In this document: positions 12,000 to 24,900 of the stretch, one piece after another
Numbering within the stretch: position 1 is the first letter of the stretch
Layout of the letters: every line of letters starts with the position of its first letter
Assembly: GCF_029227915.1 (NCBI RefSeq)
Contig: NC_079883.1
Span: 14,384,001 to 14,448,000, forward strand
Length of the DNA stretch: 64,000 nucleotides
Direction of reading: 5' to 3'
Origin: Hydractinia symbiolongicarpus
Lineage: Eukaryota; Cnidaria; Hydrozoa; Anthoathecata; Hydractiniidae
Position numbers and translations under genes: made by a program
Notes under the pieces: model-generated
What the model was told of the DNA's origin: nothing
Database searches by the model: none
Seen by the model: the letters and a program-made list of their open reading frames with translations, nothing else

Positions 12000-13490
12000 A
12001 AAGTTGTATCCACAAGGTTCCAGCCCTGCTCAGTTTTATGGTACCGCCAAGGTTCACAAGATACCACCTAATTCTACAGTAGCTGACGATTTACCATCAC
12101 GACCCATCATATCGAATATCGGATCTGCTACTTACAACACATCAAACTACCTCGAGAAATCTTTAACACCGCTGACAAAGTCAACATATACTACTGAAAC
12201 TCTTTAGATTTTATATTATCATTGAAAGGAGAAAAGATACCTCATAATTACAAACTAGTACCTTTTGACGTCACTAGTTTATTCACCAACGTTCCGTTGG
12301 AACAAAAGATAGACATAATATTGCAAAAGATATATGCTGAAAAAGTTATAGAAACAAAAATTAAGCGAGAGGAAATGAAACATCTATTAATCTCATGTAC
12401 AAAACATGTACATTTCAGTTTTAACAACCAACTTATATTCAGGTAGATGGTGTAGCAATGGGCTCGCCTCTAGGACCAGTCCTAGCATATCTTCGTGGTT
12501 GAGTTGGAGAATGAAATAGTCCCAAAATTAGAAAATTCAGTAAAATTTTGGAAGAAATATGTAGATGACACTGTTAATGAAAACCAGATAAACAATGTGC
12601 TGATCACACTTAATAGTTACCATTCGAATATCCAGTGAACATATGAAGTTAAAAACGATAACTACATAGCCTTTCTTGATGTAAAAACACATCTATTTAT
12701 CGAAAAGACACGAACACTGACATATAAATGCACTAGAATTCATCTGCATCACGCCCATGGAAAGTTGAAACGGTTAAATGGTTGGTGTTGAGAGCGTTTA
12801 ATATATGCTCTTAATCACAAGATCTGAAATACGAACTAAATCACTTAAAAAATGTGTTTATAAAAAACTTATCCCGAAGCAGTTGTATCTAATGTAATTA
12901 ATAACACACAGCGAAATTTCAACATTCAAAATGCCGACACTGTTTTTGAAGAAGACACCAATGAATCTCCAATAACACCTTTCATGGTTTTTATTCTGTC
13001 AAGTCTGGCTACGGGAAAATAAATAAGGTTAATTTCGTTTAAGAAAAGCGAATTAGAAAATAATGGTAACTGCTTAGTAAAGCGTCTAACACTTTTAAAC
13101 AGTTTCTATCAGCCAATGTCAAGCCACGCATTGCTGATCAATGTAAAATGTTATGTTTGCTATTTTCTGTGAAATAGAACCAAGGATGAACACAACATGG
13201 TGTTGTGTACAAATATACTTGTCCGGTGGAATAGTGCGATGCTATATACATTGGTGAAACAGCCAGGAGGCTTAATGAAAGATAGACCACCAAAAACGCC
13301 ATAAGAACTCTCACATCCTAAAACATTCAGTCATTGAGAATTACCAACTTGGTGAACAAAAGAACTTCAGTATTTTGATAGATAATGTTCACCACTTTAA
13401 AAAGAAAAAAATAGCTGAGGCCATGTATATTTGTGATAAGAGTCCCACGCTTAATGTACAGGGATTATCTGTTCCATTAAAATTGTTTTA
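12000..13490 (+). pseudogene. Penelope-like retroelement, reverse transcriptase and GIY-YIG endonuclease remnant
   Basis: Successive, frameshifted pieces on the plus strand match the order of a Penelope-like element. FYGTAKVHK and RPIISNIGSATY (about 12030-12140) are the N-terminal RT blocks. VPFDVTSLFTNVPL (about 12258-12300) is RT motif A. DGVAMGSPLGPVLA (about 12446-12487) follows, then KKYVDDT (about 12552-12570), containing the catalytic YxDD, and FLDVKTHLF (about 12671-12697). CDAIYIGETARRLNER (about 13228-13275) is the GIY-YIG endonuclease core. The last block, NSHILKHSV to LSVPLKLF, ends with a stop near 13490. A stop at about 12206, further stops and frame changes show the copy is dead. 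In such elements RT copies the RNA onto a nick made by the endonuclease. The 5' end of the element is missing. Confidence 0.88.
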
Positions 13491-13499
13491 AGATAAATA

Positions 13500-13800
13500 T
13501 TATTTATAGTCAACAAGGGGAGGAGTGCATTTGTGCACCGCGCGGTGGACGTTACCCTCACCAACGGTATATAGTTTATATACCTTTGGGTATGCCGTTA
13601 TGTGTTATATGTTTCGTTAAGTATTGTTTTATACGTCCTCTGTGTATTGCGTAGTTGTTGAAAATTATATTTAAAAAACTTTTGAGATAATTGTAACAAT
13701 TTACGTTGATAATTGTCTTGTAGTAACAAGACGAAATATCCGTTAAAATAAAATAAAAAATGTCATCATCAATCAAACTTCTCGTATTTATTTTCATTGT
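13500..13800. repeat. probable 3' noncoding tail of the Penelope-like element
   Basis: The GC-richer segment after the endonuclease stop contains the small palindrome ACCGCGCGGT and a GGTATATAGTTTATATACC palindrome (about 13566-13584). I see no intact hammerhead core (CTGATGA..GAAA), which many Penelope-like elements carry. Confidence 0.35.
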
Positions 13801-13809
13801 GAAGTTATA

Positions 13810-14440
13810 TACCGAATTAATATATAAGACTAATTAAGCAAGAACATATTTGTTAATATCGATCTGCTTGTGCTAAGGCACTTGCCATTGTATAACTGGA
13901 TGTCAGTTGAGCTTGCTGCAATTTTTGGTTATATAAATTGGCAAAACAGTAACAGCTAGTGGATTTCAATAATCAGTTTCTTCACTAAAAAACAATTAAT
14001 CTTTAAGAATCTTGTTATTAGATCACAGAAATGTTACACGAAGAAACTTTGGAAATGAATACAATTAATTTGGAAACTATGAATTTTAGGAAAAGTAATA
14101 GCAAACAGAGAAATATATCACCTAGCAGTCATAATATGTATTGTAAAGAAACAAATAACAACAACATGATCAACACTAACATTTTATTCCAATACATGGA
14201 AAAAGAGTTTGGCAGTACTTTTAAGCTCTATCATGTGTACAGGTAGTGGCATAAAAAGACACCTTAGTCATTAAAGTTACTGCAAAAAAACTTTCATAAC
14301 AAAAGAACCATCCAGTATGTAAATTCTCTTACAATTCTGCCTCAAACCACTGATGGTGATTTATATTTAATGTGGTCTGTGCTCAATGGATTTCAGGATG
14401 GACCAGGTTTCCAGTGTTTAGCTCCCATTGCTACAAAAAT
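13810..14440. other. no supported gene
   Basis: AT-rich sequence with a 71-codon chance ORF rich in Asn and Lys; no family recognised. Confidence 0.4.
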
Positions 14441-14469
14441 CTTTATGAAATGACAAACTAACTAGACAA

Positions 14470-14545
14470 TGGGGGGACATTGAACTTATAATCTCAAGTA
14501 GAGGAGATGATTCAAACGCTCTACCGACAGAGCTGCACTAAATCC
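14470..14545 (-). repeat. tRNA-derived SINE head
   Basis: On the minus strand TTAGTGCAGCTCTGTCGG then TAGAGC gives an A-box/D-arm like that of many tRNAs, and AAGTTCAATGTC about 40 bases later matches the B-box region. The arms are imperfect, so this is a SINE relic, not a working tRNA gene. Confidence 0.5.
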
Positions 14546-14546
14546 A

Positions 14547-14907
14547 TCATCTTTTTAAGAACTTATGGGAACACGACCTTATATTTGCTGCAATGATTTC
14601 CACAACATAGCTTAGTACACCTTTTTTGCTTGACATGACATTCATACTCTTTTTAGAAAGATTGCAGTTCCCGAGCATTAACAAATGTAAAAATAACATT
14701 TTGCATTGATTATAATGTTTTGTTAGAAACAGCATCCATACTTTTACTAACAGCGCGTGAAACCGCCACAGCATTGACGCAATTCTTATATTGATTTTCA
14801 CCACACAGTGTTCTGTTAAAGGCACATAAGACGTATATTGGTTCCATGGTTACAGAACTCTCATGCACACATTCGCTAAAATTTTCAAGAGGGGAAAGCA
14901 AATACAC
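14547..14907 (-). pseudogene. very decayed coding relic, possibly a C2H2 zinc-finger array
   Basis: Minus-strand frames show LCGENQYKNCVNAVAVSRAV, which loosely recalls the finger linker and finger start (GEKPYKC..C....SR). No complete Cys2-His2 unit remains and two frames alternate. This is a suggestion only. Confidence 0.18.
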
Positions 14908-15495
14908 AGTTTGTGCTTGCTATCAACGACACAGTATCCATAAATTCGGCAGATTTTTTTAAAAGTTATATTTGGCGCACTTTTTTACATGTGTTGTAAA
15001 CGACTCAGCATCCGTACATTTCTTAGATTGTTTTTCACTGATCATTCACTCGTTCGTTGTAATCTAATCAGTTTCTCCACTAAAAAACAAAACACAAAAC
15101 AATAAAATATTGAAGCAATTCTCCGGAATTTGCAGACAATACATAGAGGTCTAATAGTACTCTAAAAGATGTGTTCACATATTTCTATTTGAGGAGTCTA
15201 AAGCAATAAAAAAGCAAGGACTTACATTTACATTGTATGGATCTTCGTTTAATATTATTCTTACGATTTTTCATATCAGTAATTGGCTGTCTGTTCTATA
15301 TTACCAAAAATACAATTTAGCAAAGCAAAAAAATGAATGCCAAGATTTAACCTAAATATAACGTAAATATTTCTTAATAACCCTAGAAGGACACTGGTCT
15401 CTGCTTCATGTACAATAAAAATATAAAGTAAAAGAACGTTTTAGTCCAAAGTAAAAGTCTGCATAACTTTTTAAACAGTTGTGTGAAAGTTTAAC

Positions 15496-15690
15496 AAACA
15501 TTTAAGAAATTTCCTCAAATAATTATTTTTAACGTTGCAAAAATAAGAAATATAAAAACATTTATATATATGCAAATAGTAATGAATGGAAACATTTAAG
15601 AAGTTTCCTCAAATAATTATTTTTTAATGCTGGAAATATATAAATAAAAAAACCCATCTATTCATGCATGCAGATAGTAATGAATGGAAA
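15496..15690. repeat. ~94-bp tandem duplication
   Basis: ACATTTAAGAARTTTCCTC followed by AAATAATTATTTTT, and ending AATAGTAATGAATGGAAAC, occurs at about 15497-15590 and again at 15591-15690 with scattered differences. It is a local two-copy duplication with no coding content. Confidence 0.75.
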
Positions 15691-15699
15691 CTCGTTGTT

Positions 15700-17150
15700 C
15701 TTAATTGAAAAAAAATTTTTTTATAGAAAAATTCTAGTTGGTACACATTGCATTTTTGCTGTTTTTTAGGCTGAATCAAAAAGAAAAACATTTATGTGGA
15801 GTATTTGTTCCACTAGTGCTATTGGATTTATACCATAGGTTATAACTGTGTGCCGTTTTCATGAATACAAATAGGTCCAGAATCAATTTTTAAAAGCCAA
15901 TTGCTTTTTTCAAGTACAAGTTTCAGGAATTTCATAAAGTTTCTTCATTGACGGTATTTTTTGGGCTTGGTGACTTGTTGATTATATTTTCAGCCTGAAC
16001 ACATATGTATTGGTTTTGACGCACAATCAAACACTTGCAACACTGACACTGGTCCATTGTGGCCAAAAAGTAGCGATGTATGTCACTCACTAACTGCAAT
16101 GCTTGTTGATTCTTTTTTCCTTATTGCTTTATAAAAATCCAAACAATGTTTTCAATTCTGTTGACATGGTCACAAAAAGACAAATAGAAATAACAGACTT
16201 CGTAGACTACACATTCATTGAGAAAATTGTATTACATCCGGACTATTAGAGAACTCCATTTCAATTAAATTTTAACAAAGTTTTGTGATATATAGTATGA
16301 TTTTCATTAAGTATATGCGGGAATATTGGAATACCATGCTTGACTCTGTACAGTTAATCAGTTAAAGCTAAGATGTTAATGGATAACAATATAGAACCAC
16401 TAAATTATGTTTCACATGAATTAAATTCCATGTGGACTATTTTTTTTTGTGGATGCCACATCGTCTGTAATTAGTTTGCAGATATTTTTTGAGCTGATTA
16501 ATTAATGTGAATAACTGTTTTTTGTAGACAGACTTAGTTCAAATATCTCAAGTGGACTTAATTTGACAATTTTTTTAAACAACAATACCATGAATTTTAC
16601 CCATGCTAAACATAATTCACGGAATACAAACACTGTGATCAGTAGGAAACGCATGTTTGGCCAATGTAGCTTTGATACACAAAGAAATATTGACATAAAT
16701 TCTGTATTTTTTCTTAAAAAAAACAAAAAAATGTTCCCTGATTTTTAAAATGTATGTTGGGTTTATAGTTAACGGACTAGTTTTTATGTGTCTTGAGCCA
16801 TCGTGACAACGTTTTGCAAAATAGAAAATGTTTGGTGGCTAATCCTGCTTGAAAAGGTTTTAATATGGTGTAGTTATTTCGTGCTTTTTTCACCGCTACT
16901 TGTGAGATTTTAAAATATATGTTCAGGTAGGGGGTACAGTACATCTGAATAAAGCACTCCGCCATGATGTGTGACGGTTTAAGTGATCCAACTGGCATTC
17001 AATGTCTTATAAATAACTCAATTTTATTTGAATCGCACTTGCAGAAAACTTCTTTCTATAACAACTCAACAGAGTTTTAGTATAACGTATATCTGCACTA
17101 ATCACTAGATGAATGGCAGGGTTTAACTGCATTTAACGCTCAAACTGTCG
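15700..17150. other. no supported gene
   Basis: Only short chance ORFs on both strands; no element ends identified. Confidence 0.45.
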
Positions 17151-17159
17151 TTTAACATA

Positions 17160-17549
17160 GATATTGAGGTCAAAATACCCATACTCATCGAAAAGGATTG
17201 AAATGAGTACTATTACAGGGAGCTATTACAATTCAGGCATGAGCCATCTAACGAAGTGGACGGAAATGCAATAGCAATAATAAGAACTGATTCTTTACAA
17301 AACGAAAGCATTGTTGTACACATGCCACAAAACATATCAAAAATATTTTTCATGTTCTTGAAAGTCTCGAACACTTCGATTACAGCTTAGGTTTGTGGAA
17401 AGAGAGTTAATCGTGGAGGTGGATATGGTCTGGAAATACCAGTTGTGTATAAGTTTTATGGACAAGAAAAATTGATTGACTGGTTTGCGAAGAAGATTGA
17501 GACTGTAAAAGCAGACATTTCCTGTAAAGTTTTAAAGTGTTTAAAATAG
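17160..17549 (+). pseudogene. HIRAN-like domain protein relic
   Basis: One plus frame reads YYRELLQFRHEPSNEVDGNA, IAIIRTDSLQNESIVVHMPQ, NISKIFFMFL, a TAG stop at 17388-17390, then VCGKRVNRGGGYGLEIPVVY and KFYGQEKLIDWF, ending at 17547-17549. The pattern RHEPSNEVDGNAIA..V.HMP..I matches the HIRAN type (REP.NP.D.NAIAV....VG..P), a DNA-binding fold. The GG.GLEIPVVY tail is familiar to me from expanded invertebrate genes of this kind. A TGA at about 17199 and the internal TAG break it. There are no nearby splice sites, so it is likely a decayed copy. Confidence 0.6.
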
Positions 17550-17579
17550 ATATTTTAAAATTAAATGCTTGTCTCTAAT

Positions 17580-17700
17580 TTTTTGGATTGTACGCTAATT
17601 GGAGAGAAAAAAAGCCTATAGTTGCCATTTCGTGCAAAAAAATTTGTCCGCTCGAGTGTCCGTTAATTAAGTGTCCGCTAATTGAAGAGAATACTGTATA
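17580..17700. repeat. short direct repeats TGTCCGYTAATT, likely transposon end
   Basis: Three to four near-copies of GTCCGYTAATTRAG stand in a row (about 17645-17690), after a related GTACGCTAATTGGAGAG at about 17589. Such subterminal repeats often mark DNA transposon ends. No partner end was found. Confidence 0.35.
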
Positions 17701-17719
17701 CATTTATTTTCAGCAGCGT

Positions 17720-18420
17720 TTTAAGCTCTACTCAATAAAGGCGACGGGGAAACACGGGGAAAATTTTTTTTTTGTGTATTCACTAAGTAGATTTTTCTGC
17801 GGGCCTTATCGACTAGTGTAGGTGCTTACACGATTTCAACTGAGTTAACTATTTTTACTCGCTAAACGACAAAATTACAAGACGAAATTTAAGCAACAAA
17901 TTACACATGTAAGATGACATAAAATATAATAAGAAATAAACACTTACTAGATATATAGTGGCGTAAGCCAAGCCAACTACATGTGAGAGAAAACAACTAA
18001 AACAGATGCTGAGATACAGGACAACTCCTGTGATGTATGAAAGAAAAATTTCACTCAACAGCAAATTTAATACAAAAATGTATGTTCGACTCTGTCATTA
18101 CATGTTGAAGACTGAATGCGCAGAAAAAAGATGTGCAAGATGTGCAGAAAATTTAACTAAAAATAGTACCAAAATTACAATTATTCTCTTTACATAATTA
18201 ACACGGGACAATACATCACAACACAAAACTAACAAAATGCATCTTGTTCTCCACCGCAGAGCGAACTCTACAGCAGAGCACATACGCGACACCACAAGGA
18301 CAATACAAATGACGTATCAAAATAAATGTCAATACGGCCGGAAATTCATGTAGGCTGTTGTTTTGTGAGCTACTTTACGTATCCGCACCCTAAGCAACGT
18401 TCATTTACACATATGCGCAT
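17720..18420. other. no supported gene
   Basis: Short overlapping chance ORFs on both strands; nothing recognisable. Confidence 0.4.
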
Positions 18421-18437
18421 TAGAAAAGATAGAATTA

Positions 18438-18588
18438 TCACATTTATGTTATCTTAAAATAACTCGAGTTATCTTACAATCAAGACATTTATGTGAATAT
18501 ACACGCATTCCGAAATCACATTAATAGAGTTATCTTAAGATAGCACTTGTTATCTTAAAATAACTTTATTAATGTGACTTTTGAATGC
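18438..18588. mobile_element. pair of related palindromic MITE-like repeats
   Basis: Two inverted repeats lie side by side. In 18438-18496, TCACATTTATG..TTATCTTAAAATAACT faces AGTTATCTTACAAT..CATTTATGTGA around a central CTCGAG. In 18516-18577, TCACATTAATAGAGTTATC faces its near-complement ending AATGTGA. The arms of the second extend outwards to GCATTC at 18505 and GAATGC at 18588. Shared ends (TCACATTWAT) and the TTATCTTAA core suggest two insertions or an internal duplication of one MITE family. Confidence 0.65.
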
Positions 18589-18599
18589 CGTAGGGCTGA

Positions 18600-21500
18600 G
18601 CCGAAACCAAAACATCGCGCTATCGCAATTAAAAAAGGTATTAAAATTAAAAACTTAAATTTAGAGTTAAAAACTCTAATTTAGTATTTTTAGAAAAAAC
18701 AACTTTTCTTTTTTATTTCCAGATCTCCTTCCTGGTTATTTCTTGAAGTTAGATATGTCAGGTTAACAATAACAAATTTTGAAGAGGTTTTTCTGTTTGT
18801 GTAAAATCTTTCTGACGCTATACGTTAATTATTTACTAAGGGTAATCAATTTCATTGTAGCGCGCTCTCAAAATGAGCCCTAAAAGAAAGCCAGCCCTTA
18901 GCAAAAAATGGCTATAAATATTTCATAAGTTATTAAATGTTTCAATCCAAATATTAAATTATTACGGTTCTTGACATTCCTTTACATTTCGGGGATCGTG
19001 TGCGCGGGGTTGATGATGGGCTATGTTACGGTAATCCCCTAAAAATAAGTTAATAAAAAGGGAGAAGAAAAACGCGAATGGTCTGAAAAAGATCCTGAAT
19101 CTAAACATAGATCTTGATAAACGTAGGTCTCTTTTAATGTGTTTCTTTGTGAACTAAAAAATCTCACTATAGGAGTCTCAAAGGCTCTTTATAGGAGAAC
19201 AGAGGTTTCTACTGTTACATGTATGTTAGCAATTTATTATGTATAAATATGCCTCAGGGTAAGATATCAAAGTTTCCAATAATCTGTTAGGTTTACTGAA
19301 TTTTGTTTGATCTGACCTACATACTAACTATGAGTATAGCCTAACGCAACTATGACATCATAACCATTGAAACTTTAAATTGCTTCTAGTCAACATTAGA
19401 GTAAAAATAAATAATAAAAACATGTCTGTCATGTCACATCATACTTCATTTTAAGTGAAGAAAATAAAAAAAAAAGTTTGACCTTTGTTTCCCGTTACCG
19501 CGAACGTTTGTCTGTTTTATAAAAATAATGTTTTGAGTAAAAAATTTTGGAATGAATTTCTCTACAAATTGTCATTTTGCTCGATATTCAGCAAATTATA
19601 AAGTGTAGCCTTTCTGGAGTATGGCATTGAAAAATAGGTGCAACTTACACTCGTTTTTCCGTAGTATATTTCGTGCACATTAACCAATCACAGAAAAACT
19701 TAACCACATAAGAATATAAAAACCATTTCCGTTAAGGTGGATTTCCACTTAAAATCAAACAAATCGGAAAAAAGCAATAAAAATACTGAAATTTGATTAA
19801 ATATCTGCTAATTATTTTGTTTTTAAAATTTTTGTTCCTAAAAGTTGACTGGCTTTAAACCTTTCTGCTTTCTTAGCGTTGAAATAATCCACTCCGCCGC
19901 TATTCCTTTGCAGGTTTAATTTTGTTTTAAAAAGATTTAATCTTTGACGTCAGTTAACTAGAGAATTGATATTAAAACTGGCTGAACTGACTTGAACAAC
20001 GCTCAATCAATAGTCATGACTATGCCAAACCTACAATCTTGGGCGACGTTTTTAGTTATAAAATATGGTGTAGGTAGGACCAGCTCATACACGTTGTTAA
20101 CATTTCTGAAAGTACTGAGAGAAAAAGATATTTTTATTTTCCCATTTTTTGCTAAAATTGACCCAGTCCCAAGTCATTTAACGTACAAAACGCCTCAGAT
20201 TATTCTGGGGCCTGTTAACAATACAGTTGATAACTCCAGCATTCATTTTATCAAATCACTTTCTCGAGTCTCTTGAACTTTCGTTAATACTTCATGGAGA
20301 AAGACATAAACAGAAAAATAACTGATACAAATATAATCTGATTTCTAACATATATACATTGTGCTTTTAAACAATTTTGGCAGAGCTACATATCAGTCCA
20401 GAACCTTTAGGACTGTGAAATATTTCTACCAAGTAATTGTAAAAAATGTTTAGTAAAATAAAAAAAATAATAAACCTATGTAAATAAGCAAAATAGAAAG
20501 AAAATAAAACACTTCAACACTACAAAACAAAAGTAGGTTCAAATAAAAAAGATATCGTTCTAAATTTTAAACACTTTCTAGACAAAACAGTGATTTTATA
20601 TATGTCCTTTTTGTTTTTCGACCAATAACAGCCTTGACAAATTGTGCACTTAATAAGGTTCAGCATAATTAACGTAATATATATCTACGATATCTCCAAA
20701 ATTACATAAGATGTAAACTACATTTATTAAAACGCTTAAAAACGTATTTGTCCGAATCATGCTACTAGACACAAAAAGTTATTAAACAAAACAAAGAAGC
20801 ACGACATTTTATAGTTTGTTACCACTTGCTATTTTAATATAACACAGTAAAAAAAAGGAGGTAATTCAGCACGTCTTTTATCTCATTTTCTTTTCCGCTT
20901 CCCTTCCACCCTCTCATTAGCGCTCAGGCTGTCAAATAGTATAACGCTTTCTAAACGAAGTATAATACAGCTAGTTATTTATATACTAGTTTATACTTCA
21001 TGCATTTTTAGCACAAAGTGTAGATTATGAACGATTAGTTAGTGCAACACTCCAGTTCTATAAAACATCGCCTAAAAATTTTCTAAAGAGATTCTATTTC
21101 GTCGGAATTTTTTTTTTATACGCCGGTTTTTACAACGGGAAATGTAATTGTTTTGTTATGAATTGGTGTGTTGGTATTATTTTGTTTTAATCTGCAACAT
21201 TTTTTAAAAATTAGGGTGATAAGAATGCACGAAAAAAACTTCGATATTTCGACTTACAAGAACACCGTCAAGGAATATTAGAGCCAGTATTAAACACTGC
21301 AGGACCTCTGAAGCAAGTTATATATATCCTAACATGGGGAGCAATGATTAGTGCATATTATAGTATCAGGATACGAAATTGTAGGAATCCCGCAATCCCC
21401 CCTTGCCTCTGCATTCCACCACGCCACACGCATATCGATGTTAAAAATTCCCAATTAGAAATATTGTCGTCCCAAATTTTACAAAATTAAAGATAATCTT

Positions 21501-21960
21501 TGAAGCTCAAAAATAAACAACTTAGCTTTGGTCTAATTTAGGTAACGCAGTAGTGTTCATCTTATTGGCGTATAGATATTTGAAAATATAAAAAATCAAA
21601 CAAAAACAATAGGGATAATACTAATGATTTGTCAAACTACAGAGTACCACTGTTTATTCAACATGCTGTCGTCGAGTGTTTATTGTAGCCTCTTTGCAAC
21701 GGTTGTTGGTTTTCGACTAGTGACTTACACGAAAGTCAAGCTAATGGCGGGGGAAAATGTATGATCACTGAGGACAAAAACAACAAACTTAAATCATCTT
21801 AAATATCACACTGGACATCCAAATACAAATGACAGAAAAGTGCCATATATAGCTTTATTACCCAGGTAAAGGGCGGCATGTCATTGGTTACAACTTACGT
21901 CATAGCGGGCAATAGCAACCGTGTTTAAAGTTTTAATAATCCACATAACAACGTATTACT
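18600..21960. other. AT-rich stretch without a supported gene
   Basis: It contains a 94-codon plus ORF (19992-20276) that I do not recognise. It has no flanking splice or polyadenylation context that would raise it above chance. No transposon ends were identified. Confidence 0.4.
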
Positions 21961-21967
21961 ATTATTG

Positions 21968-24900
21968 TATTACCGAATACTACAAGGTATTACAGTATAT
22001 TACTGAATACTACAAGGTATTACAGTGTATTACCGAATACTACAAGGCATTGCAGTATATTACTGAATACTACAAGGTATTACAGTGTATTACTGAATAC
22101 TACAAGGTATTACAGTGTATCACCGAATACTACAAGGCATTACAGTATATTACCGAATACTACAAGGTATTACAGTGTAGTACCGAATACTACAAAGTAT
22201 TACAGTGTATTACCGAATACTACAAGGTATTACAGTGTATTACTGAATACTACAAAGTATTACAGTGTATTACCGAATACTACAAGGCATTACAGTATAT
22301 TACCGAATACTACAAGGTATTACAGTGCATTACTAAATACTACAAAGTATTACTGAATACTACAAGGCATTACAGTGTATTACTGAATACTACAAGGTAT
22401 TACAGTGTATTACCGAATACTACAAGGCATTACAGTATATTACCGAATACTACAAGGCATTACAGTATATTACCGAATACTACATGGTATTACAGTGTAT
22501 TACTAAATACTACAAAGTATTACTGAATACTACAAAGTATTACAGTGTATTACCGAATACTACAAGATATTACAGTATATTACTGAATACTACAAGGTAT
22601 TACAGTGTATTACCGAATACTACAAGGCATTACAGTATATTACTGAATACTACAAGGTATTACAGTGTACTACTGAATACTACAAAGTATTACAGTGTAT
22701 TACCGAATACTACAAGGTATTACAGTGTATTACTGAATACTACAAGGCATTACAGTATATTACCGAATACTACAAGGTATTACAGTGTATTACTAAATAC
22801 TACAAAGTATTACTGAATACTACAAAGTATTACAGTGTATTACTGAATACTACAAGGTATTACAGTGTATTACCGAATACTACAAGGTATTACAGTATAT
22901 TACTGAATACTACAAGGTATTACAGTGTATTACCGAATACTACAAGGCATTACAGTATATTACTGAATACTACAAGGTATTACAGTATATTACTGAATGC
23001 TACAAGGTATTACAGTGTATTACCGAATACTACAAGGCATTACAGTATATTACTGAATACTACAAGGTATTACAGTGTACTACTGAATACTACAAAGTAT
23101 TACAGTGTATTACCGAATACTACAAGGTATTACAGTGTATTACTGAATACTACAAAGTATTACAGTGTATTACCGAATACTACAAGGTATTACAGTATAT
23201 TACTGAATACTACAACGTATTACAGTGTATTACCGAATACTACAAGGCATTACAGTATATTACTGAATACTACAAGGTATTACAGTGTACTACTGAATAC
23301 TACAAAGTATTACAGTGTATTACCGAATACTACAAGGTATTACAGTGTATTACTGAATACTACAAAGTATTACAGTGTATTACCGAATACTACAAGGTAT
23401 TACAGTATATTACTGAATACTACAACGTATTACAGTGTATTACCGAATACTACAAGGCATTACAGTATATTACTGAATACTACAAGGTATTACAGTGTAC
23501 TACTGAATACTACAAAGTATTACAGTGTATTACCGAATACTACAAGGTATTACAGTGTATTACTGAATACTACAAAGTATTACAGTGTATTACCGAATAC
23601 TACAAGGTATTACAGTATATTACCGAATACTACTAGGTATTACAGTGTATTACCGAATACTACAAGGCATTACAGTATATTACCGAATACTACAAGGTAT
23701 TACAGGGTATTACTGAATATTACAAGGTATTACAGTATATTACTGAATACTACAAGGTATTACAGTGTATTACCGAATACTACAAGGCATTACAGTATAT
23801 TACTAAATACTACAAGGTATTACAGTGTATTACTGAATACTACAAAGTACTACAGTGTATTACCGAACATACAAGGTATTACAGTATATTACTGAATACT
23901 ACAAGGTATTACAGTGTATTACTAAATACTACAAAGTATTACTGAATACTACAAAGTATTACAGTGTATTACCGAATACTACAAGGCATTACAGTATATT
24001 ACTGAATACTACAAGGTATTACAGTGTATTACTGAATACTACAAAGTACTACAGTGTATTACCGAACATACAAGGTATTACAGTATATTACTGAATACTA
24101 CAAGGTATTACAGTGTATTACTAAATACTACAAAGTATTACTGAATACTACAAAGTATTACAGTGTATTACCGAATACTACAAGGCATTACAGTATATTA
24201 CCGAATACTACAAGGTATTACAGTGTATTACTAAATACTACAAAGTATTACTGAATACTACAAAGTATTACAGTGTATTACTGAATACTACAAGGTATTA
24301 CAGTGTATTACCGAATACTACAAGGCATTACAGTATATTACTGAATACTACAAGGTATTACAGTGTATTACTGAATACTACAAGGTATTACAGTGTATTA
24401 CCGAATACTACAAGGCATTACAGTATATTACCGAATACTACTAGGTATTACAGTGTATTACCGAATACTACAAGGCATTACAGTATATTACCGAATACTA
24501 CAAGGTATTACAGGGTATTACTGAATATTACAAGTTATTACAGTATATTACTGAATACTACAAGGTATTACAGTGTATTACCGAATACTACAAGGCATTA
24601 CAGTATATTACTGAATACTACAAGGTATTACAGTGTATTACTGAATACTACAAAGTACTACAGTGTATTACCGAACATACAAGGTATTACAGTATATTAC
24701 TGAATACTACAAGGTATTACAGTGTATTACTAAATACTACAAGGTATTACAGTGTATTACCGAATACTACAAGGCATTACAGTATATTACTGAATACTAC
24801 AAGGTATTACAGTGTATTACTGAATACTACAAAGTACTACAGTGTATTACCGAACATACAAGGTATTACAGTATATTACTGAATACTACAAGGTATTACA

